A stretch of DNA of 64,000 nt from Lacrimispora amygdalina (GCF_003432035.1 NZ_QOHO01000003.1:34539-98538), one strand, 5' to 3'; counted from the first letter of the stretch, positions 44,524 to 53,638 are shown. Notes: generated by a model not told the origin, from the sequence alone. A program made the numbers and translations.

Positions 44524-45078
44524 ATGGGAAAGATAAAAGTAACATCATGTGAGATAGAAGGGCTTTATGTCATTGAACCAACGGTTTTTCCGGATTCCAG
44601 AGGATATTTTATGGAAACCTACAACCAGAATGATTTTAAAGAAGCAGGCTTGAACATGAATTTCGTACAGGATAACCAGTCCATGTCCGTAAAAGGGGTG
44701 CTAAGAGGACTTCATTTTCAGAAGCAGTTTCCCCAGGGGAAACTGGTCCGTGCAGTGAGAGGAACCGTTTTTGATGTGGCAGTAGATTTAAGAGCTTCTT
44801 CTAAAACTTATGGAAAATGGTTCGGCGTGGAGCTGTCTGCAGAAAATAAAAAGCAGTTCTATATTCCCGAAGGCTTTGCCCATGGCTTTTTAGTTCTCTC
44901 TGATGAGGCTGAATTTGCATACAAATGCACAGATTTCTACCATCCGGGCGACGAAGGCGGAATTCTTTGGAGTGATCCCGAGATCGGAATTGAATGGCCT
45001 GTTTCAGAAGGAATGGAGCTGATTATTTCCGATAAGGACCAGAAGTGGAACGGTATCCGGGATACGTTTAAATTCTAA
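44524..45078 (+). CDS. rfbC: dTDP-4-dehydrorhamnose 3,5-epimerase
   Basis: 184 aa, the usual RmlC size. It epimerises dTDP-4-keto-6-deoxyglucose on the way to dTDP-L-rhamnose. Visible are EGLYVIEPTVFPDSRGYFME, VQDNQSMSVKGVLRGLHFQK (catalytic His in RGLHFQ), DVAVDLRASSKTYGKW and FYIPEGFAHGFLVLSDEAEF with the catalytic Tyr region. AAAGGAG precedes the ATG. It opens the second glycan operon; rfbA, rfbB and rfbD are not in this window. The polymer exported by the next two genes probably contains rhamnose. Confidence 0.95.
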   Translation: MGKIKVTSCEIEGLYVIEPTVFPDSRGYFMETYNQNDFKEAGLNMNFVQDNQSMSVKGVLRGLHFQKQFPQGKLVRAVRGTVFDVAVDLRASSKTYGKWFGVELSAENKKQFYIPEGFAHGFLVLSDEAEFAYKCTDFYHPGDEGGILWSDPEIGIEWPVSEGMELIISDKDQKWNGIRDTFKF

Positions 45079-45093
45079 CGAGAGGAGAAAACC

Positions 45094-45906
45094 ATGAATT
45101 ATCTGGTTTCCTTATTAAAAGAAATCTATATAAAGAGAAAGCTGATTCTGGATTTATCCAAGGCAGATTTCAAAAAGCGGTTTGTAGGCTCCTATTTCGG
45201 TATTGCATGGATGTTTCTGCAGCCGATTGCGACGGTCCTTGTTTACTTTTTTGTGTTTCAGATGGGATTTAAAAGTGTACCGCCGATTAAGGATTATCCA
45301 TATGTATTGTGGCTGATCCCTGGTATTGTGCCCTGGTTTTATATCAGTGAGGTCTTAAATATGGGAACCGGCTGTCTCCAGGAATATAATTATCTGGTAA
45401 AGAAAGTAGTTTTTCGAGTGGAGATTCTTCCATTTATTAAGATGCTGTCCTGTCTGATGGTACATGGCATATTTGCTGTAATTATGATAGTAGTATTTTT
45501 ATGTTATGGTTTTTTACCAAAGGTCACCTGGATTCAGATTATTTACTACTCCTTTGCGGCATCCATGTTGTCTCTGTCCATCGCCTATTTTACCAGTGCC
45601 ATCAATGTGTTTTTCAAGGATATGGCACAGATTGTGGGTATCTGCCTGCAGTTTGGCATGTGGATGGTACCGATTATGTGGGCACCGGAGATGTTTCCCA
45701 AAGCACCTGAGTGGCTTCCGACCCTGCTGAAGATAAATCCGGTTTATTATATTGTGGCTGGATACCGTGACAGCATGTTAACAGGGAACTGGATTTTTGA
45801 ACGTCCAATTCTTGGCCTTTATTTCTGGTTTGTGACCATTGTCTTATTTTTAATAGGACTGAAAGTATTTAAAAAGCTGCGCCCGCATTTTTCCGATGTG
45901 CTGTAG
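45094..45906 (+). CDS. wzm: Polysaccharide ABC exporter permease (Wzm/TagG type)
   Basis: 270 aa with six TM helices, ABC2 membrane family. The amphipathic N-terminus and LILDLSKADFKKRFVGSYFG, then IAWMFLQPIATVLVYFFVF, are diagnostic. PGIVPWFYISEVLNMGTGCL, SFAASMLSLSIAYFTSAINV and FFKDMAQIVGICLQFGMWMV, with INPVYYIVAGYRDSML near the end, complete the pattern. It forms the channel for export of the full-length lipid-linked polymer. GAGAGGAG precedes the ATG. The ATPase gene follows 21 bases later. Confidence 0.94.
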   Translation: MNYLVSLLKEIYIKRKLILDLSKADFKKRFVGSYFGIAWMFLQPIATVLVYFFVFQMGFKSVPPIKDYPYVLWLIPGIVPWFYISEVLNMGTGCLQEYNYLVKKVVFRVEILPFIKMLSCLMVHGIFAVIMIVVFLCYGFLPKVTWIQIIYYSFAASMLSLSIAYFTSAINVFFKDMAQIVGICLQFGMWMVPIMWAPEMFPKAPEWLPTLLKINPVYYIVAGYRDSMLTGNWIFERPILGLYFWFVTIVLFLIGLKVFKKLRPHFSDVL

Positions 45907-45927
45907 GCAGTTACCATGGAGGATTCA

Positions 45928-47268
45928 ATGTCCGTAGAGTCGAACAACAAAGCACTATCTGTTAATAATGTAACCAAAATATATAAATTATATGAAAAAC
46001 CCATTGACCGTTTAAAAGAGGCCATGAGTCTGACTCATAAGAATTACCACCGGGATTTTTATGCCCTAAACGGTATTTCTTTTGATGTGGAAAAGGGACA
46101 GACCGTAGGTATTATCGGTACCAACGGTTCTGGAAAATCCACGATTTTAAAGATTATTACCGGAGTTCTGACTCCGACTACCGGAGAAGTGCAGGTAAAT
46201 GGGGTGATCTCTGCTCTTTTGGAACTGGGAGCGGGATTCAACATGGATTATACAGGGATTGAAAACATCTACATGAACGGTACCATGATGGGATTTTCCA
46301 GAAAAGAGATGGATGAAAAACTGCAGGACATCCTGGATTTTGCCGACATCGGAGATTTTGTCTATCAGCCGGTAAAGACCTATTCCAGCGGTATGTTTGT
46401 CCGTCTTGCATTTGCCCTTGCCATTAATGTAGAACCGGAGATTCTGATCGTTGATGAAGCGCTTTCCGTAGGAGATGTTTTCTTTCAGGCAAAATGCTAC
46501 CGCCGTATGGAGGAAATCCGCAAAAATGGCACTACCATTCTCATGGTTACCCATGATATGGGTGCTATCATCAAATATTGTGACCGTGTCGTTGTGTTAA
46601 ATAAAGGCAATTTCATCGCAGAAGGCGAGCCGGGGAAAATGGTGGATCTTTATAAGAAGATTCTGGCAAACCAGATGGATGATTTGGATGAAGAACTGAA
46701 AGCTGCGGACAACGGGCTGTATAATGATTTTTCCGGCGACCAGGCAATTGCTGAAAGAAGCAGGGCGGCAGCAGGCGGAATGATGAAGGATAAACTGACC
46801 ATCAATCCAAACCGCACGGAATACGGCGATAAGAGGGCTGAGATCATAGATTTTGGTCTTCTTGATGAGAGAGGAAATATTACTAATCTTCTGTTAAAAG
46901 GAGAACGTTTTACCATAAAGGAACGGATTCATTTCCATGGAGAAATCGAAACACCGATTTTCACTTATACCATCAAGGACAAGCGGGGGGCTGATCTAAC
47001 CGGAACCAATACCATGTTTGAGTCCTCCGATGTGAAATCTGTTAAAAAAGGCGATGAATATGTCGTGGAATTTACCCAGAAGATGACGCTTCAGGGTGGA
47101 GAATACTTACTGTCCATGAGCTGTACCGGTTTTGAAAACGGCGAGCATGTGGTTTACCACCGTCTGTATGATATTGTGAATATCACCGTTATATCCAACA
47201 AGAATACGGTTGGTGTTTACGATATGGAACCGGATGTAAGCTTAACACTTATGCGTGCAGAAAAGTAA
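45928..47268 (+). CDS. wzt: Polysaccharide ABC exporter ATPase with C-terminal domain (Wzt type)
   Basis: About 446 aa. The ABC domain covers residues 1-245: Walker A GTNGSGKST, the signature YSSGMFVRLAFALA, Walker B EILIVDEALSVGD and the switch His in VTHDMG. The extra domain (about 290-446, from KAEIIDFGLL-like RAEIIDFGLLDERGN to LYDIVNITV) is the beta-sandwich found in Wzt proteins of O8/O9a-type systems, where it binds the modified non-reducing end of the chain. Simple teichoic-acid exporters (TagH) lack this sequence. I chose the ATG at 45928, with GGAGG 5 bases upstream, over 45916. The next genes encode a methyltransferase and a kinase-like protein, as expected for end recognition. Confidence 0.93.
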   Translation: MSVESNNKALSVNNVTKIYKLYEKPIDRLKEAMSLTHKNYHRDFYALNGISFDVEKGQTVGIIGTNGSGKSTILKIITGVLTPTTGEVQVNGVISALLELGAGFNMDYTGIENIYMNGTMMGFSRKEMDEKLQDILDFADIGDFVYQPVKTYSSGMFVRLAFALAINVEPEILIVDEALSVGDVFFQAKCYRRMEEIRKNGTTILMVTHDMGAIIKYCDRVVVLNKGNFIAEGEPGKMVDLYKKILANQMDDLDEELKAADNGLYNDFSGDQAIAERSRAAAGGMMKDKLTINPNRTEYGDKRAEIIDFGLLDERGNITNLLLKGERFTIKERIHFHGEIETPIFTYTIKDKRGADLTGTNTMFESSDVKSVKKGDEYVVEFTQKMTLQGGEYLLSMSCTGFENGEHVVYHRLYDIVNITVISNKNTVGVYDMEPDVSLTLMRAEK

Positions 47269-47281
47269 GGAGGAATGATGC

Positions 47282-48064
47282 ATGAATGATATCAGCCCTG
47301 AACTTAAAAAGCTGTATCAGAATTATAATGGAGATATCAAAAAGCTGCTGCAGGAAAATCCAAGGCTTGATTACTTATACGCTTTATCTGAGATAAGAGA
47401 AAATCTTCTGGACTGGTTTGAATTTAAACCAGATGCAACCCTTTTGCAGGTGGGATCCGACTACGGCTCGCTTACAGGCTTATACAGCAGACGGGTAAAA
47501 GAAGTAACCGTATTAGACCCCAGTCACAATAATTTATCTTTCAACCGCCTTCGTCATCAGAAACAGGACAATATCCACTACGTGAACGGTGATTTACACT
47601 CTTTTACCAGTGATGAGGGCTTTGATTATATCGTTTTTGCAGGCTCTCTCTGTGAACCGTATCAGGACATGACACAGAAAGCTAAAGAACTTTTAAAACC
47701 GGACGGAACTATGATTGCTGCAATTACAAACCGGCTGGGATTAAAGTATCAGGCTGGTGCAAAAGCGGAGCAGTTTTGTCTTTCCAGGACAGAGCTGAAA
47801 GAACTTTTATGCGGCAGTGAAGGCGAGGAAGGAACTGTGAAGTTTTATTATCCCATGCCGGATTACCGTCTTCCCGTAACTATTTACTCCGACGGGTATC
47901 TTCCGGGAAAGGGAGATTTAACCCACGCCATTCTTGCCTATGATTATCCCAAGTATTTACGTTTCGATTTAGGTAAGATGTTTGATGAAGTGTGTGAAGG
48001 AAAACAGTTTGAAACATTTGCCAATTCATTTTTAACCGTTTGGAGCCGTCATGAAGAAAATTAA
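47282..48064 (+). CDS. Class I SAM-dependent methyltransferase, possible chain-end methylase
   Basis: 260 aa. LLQVGSDYGSLTGLYSRRVK is motif I, VTVLDPSHNNLSFNRLRHQ holds the acidic residue that binds ribose, and NIHYVNGDLHSFTSDEGFDY and IVFAGSLCEPYQDM follow. A helix-rich N-terminal 45 residues precede the Rossmann domain. It overlaps the next gene by 14 bases and lies right after wzt. In E. coli O8/O9a the WbdD methyltransferase caps the polymer; here the methyltransferase is a separate polypeptide. That role is inference; methylation of a sugar within the repeat is the alternative. Confidence 0.82.
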   Translation: MNDISPELKKLYQNYNGDIKKLLQENPRLDYLYALSEIRENLLDWFEFKPDATLLQVGSDYGSLTGLYSRRVKEVTVLDPSHNNLSFNRLRHQKQDNIHYVNGDLHSFTSDEGFDYIVFAGSLCEPYQDMTQKAKELLKPDGTMIAAITNRLGLKYQAGAKAEQFCLSRTELKELLCGSEGEEGTVKFYYPMPDYRLPVTIYSDGYLPGKGDLTHAILAYDYPKYLRFDLGKMFDEVCEGKQFETFANSFLTVWSRHEEN

Positions 48065-51000
48065 TTTTGTAAAATATAATAAAACAAGAAGAGAAGCTTT
48101 TCAGATACGAACCAGTCTTGTGGAAGAGAATGGACTGCCGTATGTGGAAAAGTCTGCCCTGACGGCAGAGGGTATTCCTCACATCCGTTCCTTTGAAGAA
48201 AAATACAGAAATTTAAAGGAACAGAATCAGGGGTTAAATGTGGCAGACGTGACTGTCAGTGCCGATGGAACCACAGCCCGTTTTTCTTTCTTAAAAGGTG
48301 AGACTTACGCCGAGCTTCTGGGCCGAGAGATTCAGAATGGAAAGGTACCCGAAGCCTCATTGGAAGAAGGCATTTCCATGATTTTAAAGGTGCATGATGA
48401 TTATATGACGCCATTCCATGTTACTGAGGAGTTTGAAGAGGTATTCGGTGTGCTGCCTGATACCGGAGAGCAGATTAAGAGGGACTGGGCATTTAAACAT
48501 TCAAATATTGACTGCCTCTTTGAGAATATCATGATGACAGAAGACGGTCCTTACTGTCTGGATTACGAATGGGTATTCTCTTTTCCTGTTCCCGTTAACT
48601 TCATAAAATTCCGGGTTCTGTATTATTTTTATGAGCAGTATAAAAGCATCCTGAGCTATGATTCTATGGAAGCATTTATGGAAGAACAGGGAGTGGACAG
48701 GGAGCTTATCGGGATTTATGAAGACATGGAACGTCATTTTCAGGAATATGTCCACGGTGAGAACCAGCAGATTTATCTCTTAAACTATATGCATGAGACG
48801 TTTGCACTGCCTGACAGCATGTTTGAGGTATCCCAGATCATTGATGATACCAAAGACCGCATTGCCCAGATGAAAGCAGAGTTAAAAGAAAAGGATTTAA
48901 CCATAACAAAACAGCAGGAAGAAAAACGCTTAACGGATAACCATGTTACCAATCAGGAGATGATCATTGCATCCCTTAGAAAGGACTGCGAAACCATGCA
49001 GGGGATCATCGAACAGTTAAGAAAGCATGAATCCTTCTTTTATAAGGTATGGCGCAGACTGGGAAGAATTTTTAATGAAAAATTCCCGAAAGGAACCAAA
49101 AAGCGGAAGATCCTGTTTTATATGAAGGAGACCATTCTCCACCCCATAAAGTCCATTTCCCTTTATACAACAGATGAGGGAAGGAATCTCATGGAAGGGG
49201 ATATGAAGATCGGTGAGGAATACCGGATTCATGGAAAGCTTCGTTTTGTGAAAGAAGGACACCCCATGGTATCCATCGTCATTCCGGTTTATAACCAGAT
49301 CCATTATACCTATGCCTGTCTCCTATCCATACTGGAGCATACAAAGAATGTGGATTATGAGGTGATCATTGCAGATGACGTATCCAGTGATGCCACAGCA
49401 GAGCTGTCCAAATTCACAGAGAATGTGGTGATCTGCCGTAATGAGACCAATCAGGGCTTTTTAAGAAACTGCAACCAGGCGGCGAAGTCGGCAAGAGGAA
49501 AATACATCATGTTTTTAAACAATGATACTCAGGTGACCGATGGCTGGCTGGACAGTCTGGTGAATTTAATCGAGTCAGACTCTTCCATCGGAATGGTGGG
49601 TTCCAAGCTGGTTTATCCTGACGGACGCCTTCAGGAAGCTGGAGGCATCTTATGGAGTGACGGCTCCGGCTGGAATTACGGACGTCTGGACGATCCGGAG
49701 AAGCCTGAATACAATTATGTAAAAGATGTAGATTACATTTCCGGTGCCGCAATCCTTCTTTCTAATGATTTATGGAAACAGATTGGCGGCTTCGATGAAC
49801 GCTTTGCACCGGCTTATTGTGAAGATTCCGATCTTGCCTTTGAGGTGCGTAAAGCCGGCTACCGTGTGGTTTATCAGCCCCTTTCCAAGGTAATTCATTT
49901 TGAAGGTGTTTCAAACGGTACTGATGTCAATGGTTCCGGATTAAAACGCTATCAGGTGGAAAACAGTAAAAAGCTGAAAGAAAAATGGGCCGCGCAGTTC
50001 AGCCTGCAAAGCGAAAACAACGGTAACCCTGATCCATTCCGTGCCAGGGAAAGAAGCCAGGGAAAGGACATCATCCTTGTGGTAGATCATTATGTACCTA
50101 CCTATGACCGGGATGCGGGTTCCAAAACTACATTCCAGTATTTAAAGATGTTTATTGATAAGGGATATGTGGTCAAGTTTCTGGGAGACAATTTCCTTCA
50201 TGAAGAACCATACTCCACCGCTTTACAGCAGATGGGAATCGAGATTCTTTACGGCAGGGAATACCAGGCAGGTATCTGGGACTGGTTAAAGTCACATGGA
50301 GATGATATCAAGGCAGCTTATTTAAATCGCCCCCATATCGCTCAGAAATATATTGATTTTCTCCGGGAACATACCAGCATGAAGCTGATTTATTATGGTC
50401 ATGACCTGCATTTCCTCCGTGAAGGCAGGGAATACGAGCTAACGGGAGATCCTAAAAAGAGGGAGGCGTCCGAATACTGGAGATCCATGGAACTGCGTCT
50501 CATGAAAAAGGCGGCGGTATCCTATTATCCCTCCTATGTTGAGAGAGAAGCCATTCATGAAATTGAGCCTTCCGTACCGGTAAAAGCAATTGTAGCTTAC
50601 GTTTTTGACAAGTTTTTAAATCATATCCCTGATGATTTTGAAAAGAGGGAAGGACTGCTGTTTGTGGGCGGTTTTGCCCACCCGCCCAATGCAGATGCGG
50701 TATTGTGGTTTGCCAGGGATATATTTCCGTTAATCCGGGAACAGATACCTGTTAATTTCTACATTGTCGGCTCCAAGGTTACTGATGAGATTAAGGCTCT
50801 GGAACAGCCGGATAACGGAATCATCGTAAAAGGCTTTGTGACTGAAGAGGAACTGGCAAGTTTATATGCCAGCTGCCGGATTGTGGTAGTCCCGCTGCGC
50901 TATGGAGCAGGCGTGAAAGGAAAGGTAATTGAAGCCCTTTATTATGGCGCCCCTGTTGTTACCACCTCCATTGGAGCAGAGGGAATTCCTGAGGCAGAAA

Positions 51001-51164
51001 AGGTGATGGTTGTAAGAGATGAGCCGGAAACATTTGCAGAAGAAGTAATCACTCTTTATAATGACCCGGACAGCTTAAGGCAGATGAGTCAGAATACCCA
51101 GGACTACATTCGGACGTATCACAGCATTGATGCGGCCTGGAGCGTGGTGGGAGAGGATTTTTAG
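48051..51164 (+). CDS. Kinase-like / coiled-coil / GT2 / GT4 multidomain glycan protein
   Basis: 1037 aa. Residues 1-255 look like a small-molecule or protein-kinase-like fold: YVEKSAL (Lys34, beta-3), SFEEKY (Glu49/50, helix C), HSNIDCLFENI (Asp154 and Asn159, catalytic loop) and LDYEW (Asp171, DFG-like). Residues 262-327 are a coiled coil (IAQMKAELKEKDLTITKQQE). Residues 405-665 form a GT2 domain with ADDVSSDAT, MFLNNDTQVTDGW and FAPAYCEDSDLAFEVRKAG. Residues 690-1037 form a GT4 domain with FVGGFAHPPNADAVLWFARD and RYGAGVKGKVIEALYYGAPV. A kinase and a coiled coil next to a methyltransferase and a Wzt with end-binding domain is the content of WbdD, rearranged. GT assignments are firm; the kinase is a reading by eye. 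Confidence 0.85.
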   Translation: MKKINFVKYNKTRREAFQIRTSLVEENGLPYVEKSALTAEGIPHIRSFEEKYRNLKEQNQGLNVADVTVSADGTTARFSFLKGETYAELLGREIQNGKVPEASLEEGISMILKVHDDYMTPFHVTEEFEEVFGVLPDTGEQIKRDWAFKHSNIDCLFENIMMTEDGPYCLDYEWVFSFPVPVNFIKFRVLYYFYEQYKSILSYDSMEAFMEEQGVDRELIGIYEDMERHFQEYVHGENQQIYLLNYMHETFALPDSMFEVSQIIDDTKDRIAQMKAELKEKDLTITKQQEEKRLTDNHVTNQEMIIASLRKDCETMQGIIEQLRKHESFFYKVWRRLGRIFNEKFPKGTKKRKILFYMKETILHPIKSISLYTTDEGRNLMEGDMKIGEEYRIHGKLRFVKEGHPMVSIVIPVYNQIHYTYACLLSILEHTKNVDYEVIIADDVSSDATAELSKFTENVVICRNETNQGFLRNCNQAAKSARGKYIMFLNNDTQVTDGWLDSLVNLIESDSSIGMVGSKLVYPDGRLQEAGGILWSDGSGWNYGRLDDPEKPEYNYVKDVDYISGAAILLSNDLWKQIGGFDERFAPAYCEDSDLAFEVRKAGYRVVYQPLSKVIHFEGVSNGTDVNGSGLKRYQVENSKKLKEKWAAQFSLQSENNGNPDPFRARERSQGKDIILVVDHYVPTYDRDAGSKTTFQYLKMFIDKGYVVKFLGDNFLHEEPYSTALQQMGIEILYGREYQAGIWDWLKSHGDDIKAAYLNRPHIAQKYIDFLREHTSMKLIYYGHDLHFLREGREYELTGDPKKREASEYWRSMELRLMKKAAVSYYPSYVEREAIHEIEPSVPVKAIVAYVFDKFLNHIPDDFEKREGLLFVGGFAHPPNADAVLWFARDIFPLIREQIPVNFYIVGSKVTDEIKALEQPDNGIIVKGFVTEEELASLYASCRIVVVPLRYGAGVKGKVIEALYYGAPVVTTSIGAEGIPEAEKVMVVRDEPETFAEEVITLYNDPDSLRQMSQNTQDYIRTYHSIDAAWSVVGEDF

Positions 51165-51180
51165 AACAGATAAAGTAAGA

Positions 51181-51227
51181 ACAGATGATAACAGATGATA
51201 ACAGATGATAACAGATGATAACAGATA
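51181..51227. repeat. 10-bp tandem repeat (ACAGATGATA) before hddC
   Basis: Four perfect copies of ACAGATGATA fill 51181-51220, with a partial fifth (ACAGATA) to 51227. An imperfect copy lies just upstream (AACAGATAAAG). The array ends directly at the GGGAGG ribosome-binding site of hddC, in a gap of 72 bases between two genes of the operon. Copy number may vary. Confidence 0.92.
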
Positions 51228-51236
51228 AGGGAGGAC

Positions 51237-51950
51237 ATGAAGATGCAGGCAGTTTTGCTGGCAGGCGGGCTGGGTACCAGACTTCGTTCCGTAGTAAGTG
51301 ACCGGCCAAAGCCCATGGCGCTGATAGAAGAGAAACCTTTTATGGAATATGTGGTGAGACAGCTCATCCGTTATGGTGTAACAGAAATTATCTTCGCTGT
51401 AGGATATAAAGGTTCTATGGTGGAAGATTATTTCGGAGATGGTTCTAAATGGGGAATCCGTGTTTCTTATGCTTATGAGGAGGAACTCTTAGGAACAGCC
51501 GGAGCCATAAAAAATGCTGGTAAACAGGTAACAGAAGATATGTTTTTTGCTTTAAACGCAGACACCTTCTATCAGATCGACTGCAGCAGCTTCACGGAAC
51601 TGATGGAGGAAAAGGACCTTGATATGGCTCTGGTTCTCCGGAAAGTTCCTGATGTATCCCGTTACGGGCAGGCAATTTTGGAAAACGGCCGTTTAACAGC
51701 CTTTGACGAAAAGGTTAGTGAGTCTAAAGAAGGAACGATCAACGGTGGATTTTATTTAATGAAACGTGCTCTATTAGATACCATACCGGAAGGTAAGGTA
51801 TCTCTTGAGCATGATATGATTCCAAAGTGGCTCTCAGAAGGAAGAAAGCTTGGCGGTCTGGTAAATGACGGATATTTCATTGATATCGGTATTCCGGAAG
51901 ATTATTACCGTTTCATGGAAGATGTAAAGGAAGGAAAGGTGATCATATGA
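51237..51950 (+). CDS. hddC: D-glycero-D-manno-heptose 1-phosphate guanylyltransferase
   Basis: 237 aa nucleotidyltransferase. QAVLLAGGLGTRLRSVVSDR with PKPMALIEEKPFMEYVVRQL is the N-terminal signature, and LGTAGAIKNAGKQVTEDMFF, ALNADTFYQID and INGGFYLMKRALLDTIPEGK follow the HddC pattern. It joins GTP to D-glycero-alpha-D-manno-heptose 1-phosphate to give GDP-heptose. The other three genes of this pathway follow at once, which supports the GDP-heptose function over a generic sugar-1-phosphate enzyme. Start ATG 51237, with GGGAGG 5-10 bases upstream. Confidence 0.88.
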   Translation: MKMQAVLLAGGLGTRLRSVVSDRPKPMALIEEKPFMEYVVRQLIRYGVTEIIFAVGYKGSMVEDYFGDGSKWGIRVSYAYEEELLGTAGAIKNAGKQVTEDMFFALNADTFYQIDCSSFTELMEEKDLDMALVLRKVPDVSRYGQAILENGRLTAFDEKVSESKEGTINGGFYLMKRALLDTIPEGKVSLEHDMIPKWLSEGRKLGGLVNDGYFIDIGIPEDYYRFMEDVKEGKVII

Positions 51951-53017
51951 TTATCAGAGGACGGGCTCCCCTGCGTGTCAGCTTTGGAGGAGGAGGAACA
52001 GATGTTGCTCCCTTCTGCATCGAGCAGGGAGGAGCCATAATTGGCAGCACCATCAATAAATACGCCTACTGTTCCATTGTACCCAGACAAGATGACCAGA
52101 TCATCGTCCATTCCCTGGATTTTGATATGACGGTAAAGTATAATACAAAAGAAAACTATGTATACGATGGACGTCTGGATCTTGTTACTGCTGCATTAAA
52201 AGCCATGGATATCAAACAGGGCTGCGAAGTTTATTTACAGTGTGACGCACCTCCCGGATCCGGTCTTGGAACGTCTTCTACTGTAATGGTAGCACTTTTA
52301 ACTGCCATGGCAAGATGGAAGGGCGTGGAGCTTGACAGCTACGCTATGGCTGATCTTGCTTATCAGGTGGAACGGGAGGATTTGAAGATAGACGGCGGAT
52401 ATCAGGACCAGTATGCCGCTACCTTCGGAGGCTTTAACTTTATCGAATTCCATGGGCGTAATAACGTAGTTGTCAATCCCCTCAGAATCAAAAAGGAAAT
52501 CATTCATGAACTGCAGTATAACCTTTTGCTTTGTTATACAGGAAATGTTCATGTATCCGCCAACATTATCAAGGATCAGGTCTCAAATTATGAGAAAAAG
52601 GACCCATTTGAAGCCATGTGTGAAGTGAAGGCGCTTGCCTATGCCATGAAAGATGAGCTTTTAAAGGGCAACTTATACAGCTTTGGAAAGCTTCTGGATT
52701 ATGGCTGGAAAAGCAAAAAGAGAATGAGCAGCAAGATTACCACACCCCAGATTGATGAACTTTATGAAGAGGCTCTGAAAGCAGGTGCACTTGGAGGAAA
52801 GCTTCTGGGAGCAGGCGGCGGCGGATTTTTGCTGGTTTATTGTCCTTATAATGTACGCCATAAGGTGGCTGCAAGAATGGAAGCAGCAGGAGGCCAGCTG
52901 ACAGACTGGAACTTTGAGTTAAGAGGTGCCCAAAGCTGGATTACCGATGAATCCCGCTGGGATTATCAGGATGTCAGTGTTTCCATACCAGGAGGGCAGT
53001 ATCAGTTCCATTTATAA
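51947..53017 (+). CDS. hddA: D-glycero-D-manno-heptose 7-phosphate kinase
   Basis: 356 aa GHMP-family kinase. IIRGRAPLRVSFGGGGTDVA is the hallmark N-terminus of HddA, CDAPPGSGLGTSSTVMVALL is the GHMP ATP loop, and GALGGKLLGAGGGGFLLVYC is the third motif. DGGYQDQYAATFGGFNFIEF is the substrate-side region shared with fucokinase-like enzymes. It phosphorylates D-glycero-D-manno-heptose 7-phosphate at C1 in the alpha configuration. The ATG overlaps the hddC stop by 4 bases. Confidence 0.92.
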   Translation: MIIRGRAPLRVSFGGGGTDVAPFCIEQGGAIIGSTINKYAYCSIVPRQDDQIIVHSLDFDMTVKYNTKENYVYDGRLDLVTAALKAMDIKQGCEVYLQCDAPPGSGLGTSSTVMVALLTAMARWKGVELDSYAMADLAYQVEREDLKIDGGYQDQYAATFGGFNFIEFHGRNNVVVNPLRIKKEIIHELQYNLLLCYTGNVHVSANIIKDQVSNYEKKDPFEAMCEVKALAYAMKDELLKGNLYSFGKLLDYGWKSKKRMSSKITTPQIDELYEEALKAGALGGKLLGAGGGGFLLVYCPYNVRHKVAARMEAAGGQLTDWNFELRGAQSWITDESRWDYQDVSVSIPGGQYQFHL

Positions 53018-53054
53018 TAAATAAGAAAATCAGGCAGCAGGAGAAGGAACAAAG

Positions 53055-53633
53055 ATGGATAAAATTGTTTTTTTAGATCGGGATGGAACAATCAATGAAG
53101 AAGTGGAGTATTTACACAGGCCCTCGGACCTGGTGATCCTTCCCGGTGTCTCTGCTGCATTAAAACGTTTAAAAGAGCAGGGCTTTCGTCTTGTGGTAGT
53201 TACCAATCAGGCAGGGGTTGCCAGAGGATATTATAGTGAAGCAGATGTAGATCAGCTTCATCAATATATGAACCGTCTTCTTGCGGAAGACGGAGCAGAA
53301 ATAGACCGTTTTTTTTACTGCCCCCATCACCCGGTCCATGGAATCGGAGCTTATAAGAAGTCCTGCCATTGCCGCAAACCGGATATTGGTATGTTTGAGA
53401 TGGCTGAGAACTATTTTCAAGTGGACAAGTCCCATTCCTATATGGTCGGAGATAAACTTCTGGATACGGAAGCGGGACATAAATATGGCGTAAGTTCTGT
53501 CCTAGTAGGCACAGGATATGGAAAGGAATTATATAAAGGCCTGACCGAAGAGCAGAAAAAGAAAGCCTTTGATGCTTATGCCAAAGACATGACAGCAGCA
53601 GCAGAGTGGATTTTACAAAAAGAAGGAGCGTGA
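53055..53633 (+). CDS. gmhB: D-glycero-D-manno-heptose 1,7-bisphosphate 7-phosphatase
   Basis: 192 aa HAD phosphatase. IVFLDRDGTINEEVEYLHRP carries the nucleophile Asp and the acid Asp (DRDGT). VVVTNQAGVARGYYSEADV, the zinc-binding CPHHPVHG and SCHCRKPDIGMFE (Cys and His ligands), and YMVGDKLLDTEAGHKYG complete the GmhB signature. It removes the 7-phosphate so that HddC can activate the sugar. GAGAAGGAAC precedes the ATG. Confidence 0.94.
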   Translation: MDKIVFLDRDGTINEEVEYLHRPSDLVILPGVSAALKRLKEQGFRLVVVTNQAGVARGYYSEADVDQLHQYMNRLLAEDGAEIDRFFYCPHHPVHGIGAYKKSCHCRKPDIGMFEMAENYFQVDKSHSYMVGDKLLDTEAGHKYGVSSVLVGTGYGKELYKGLTEEQKKKAFDAYAKDMTAAAEWILQKEGA

Positions 53634-53638
53634 GTTTG

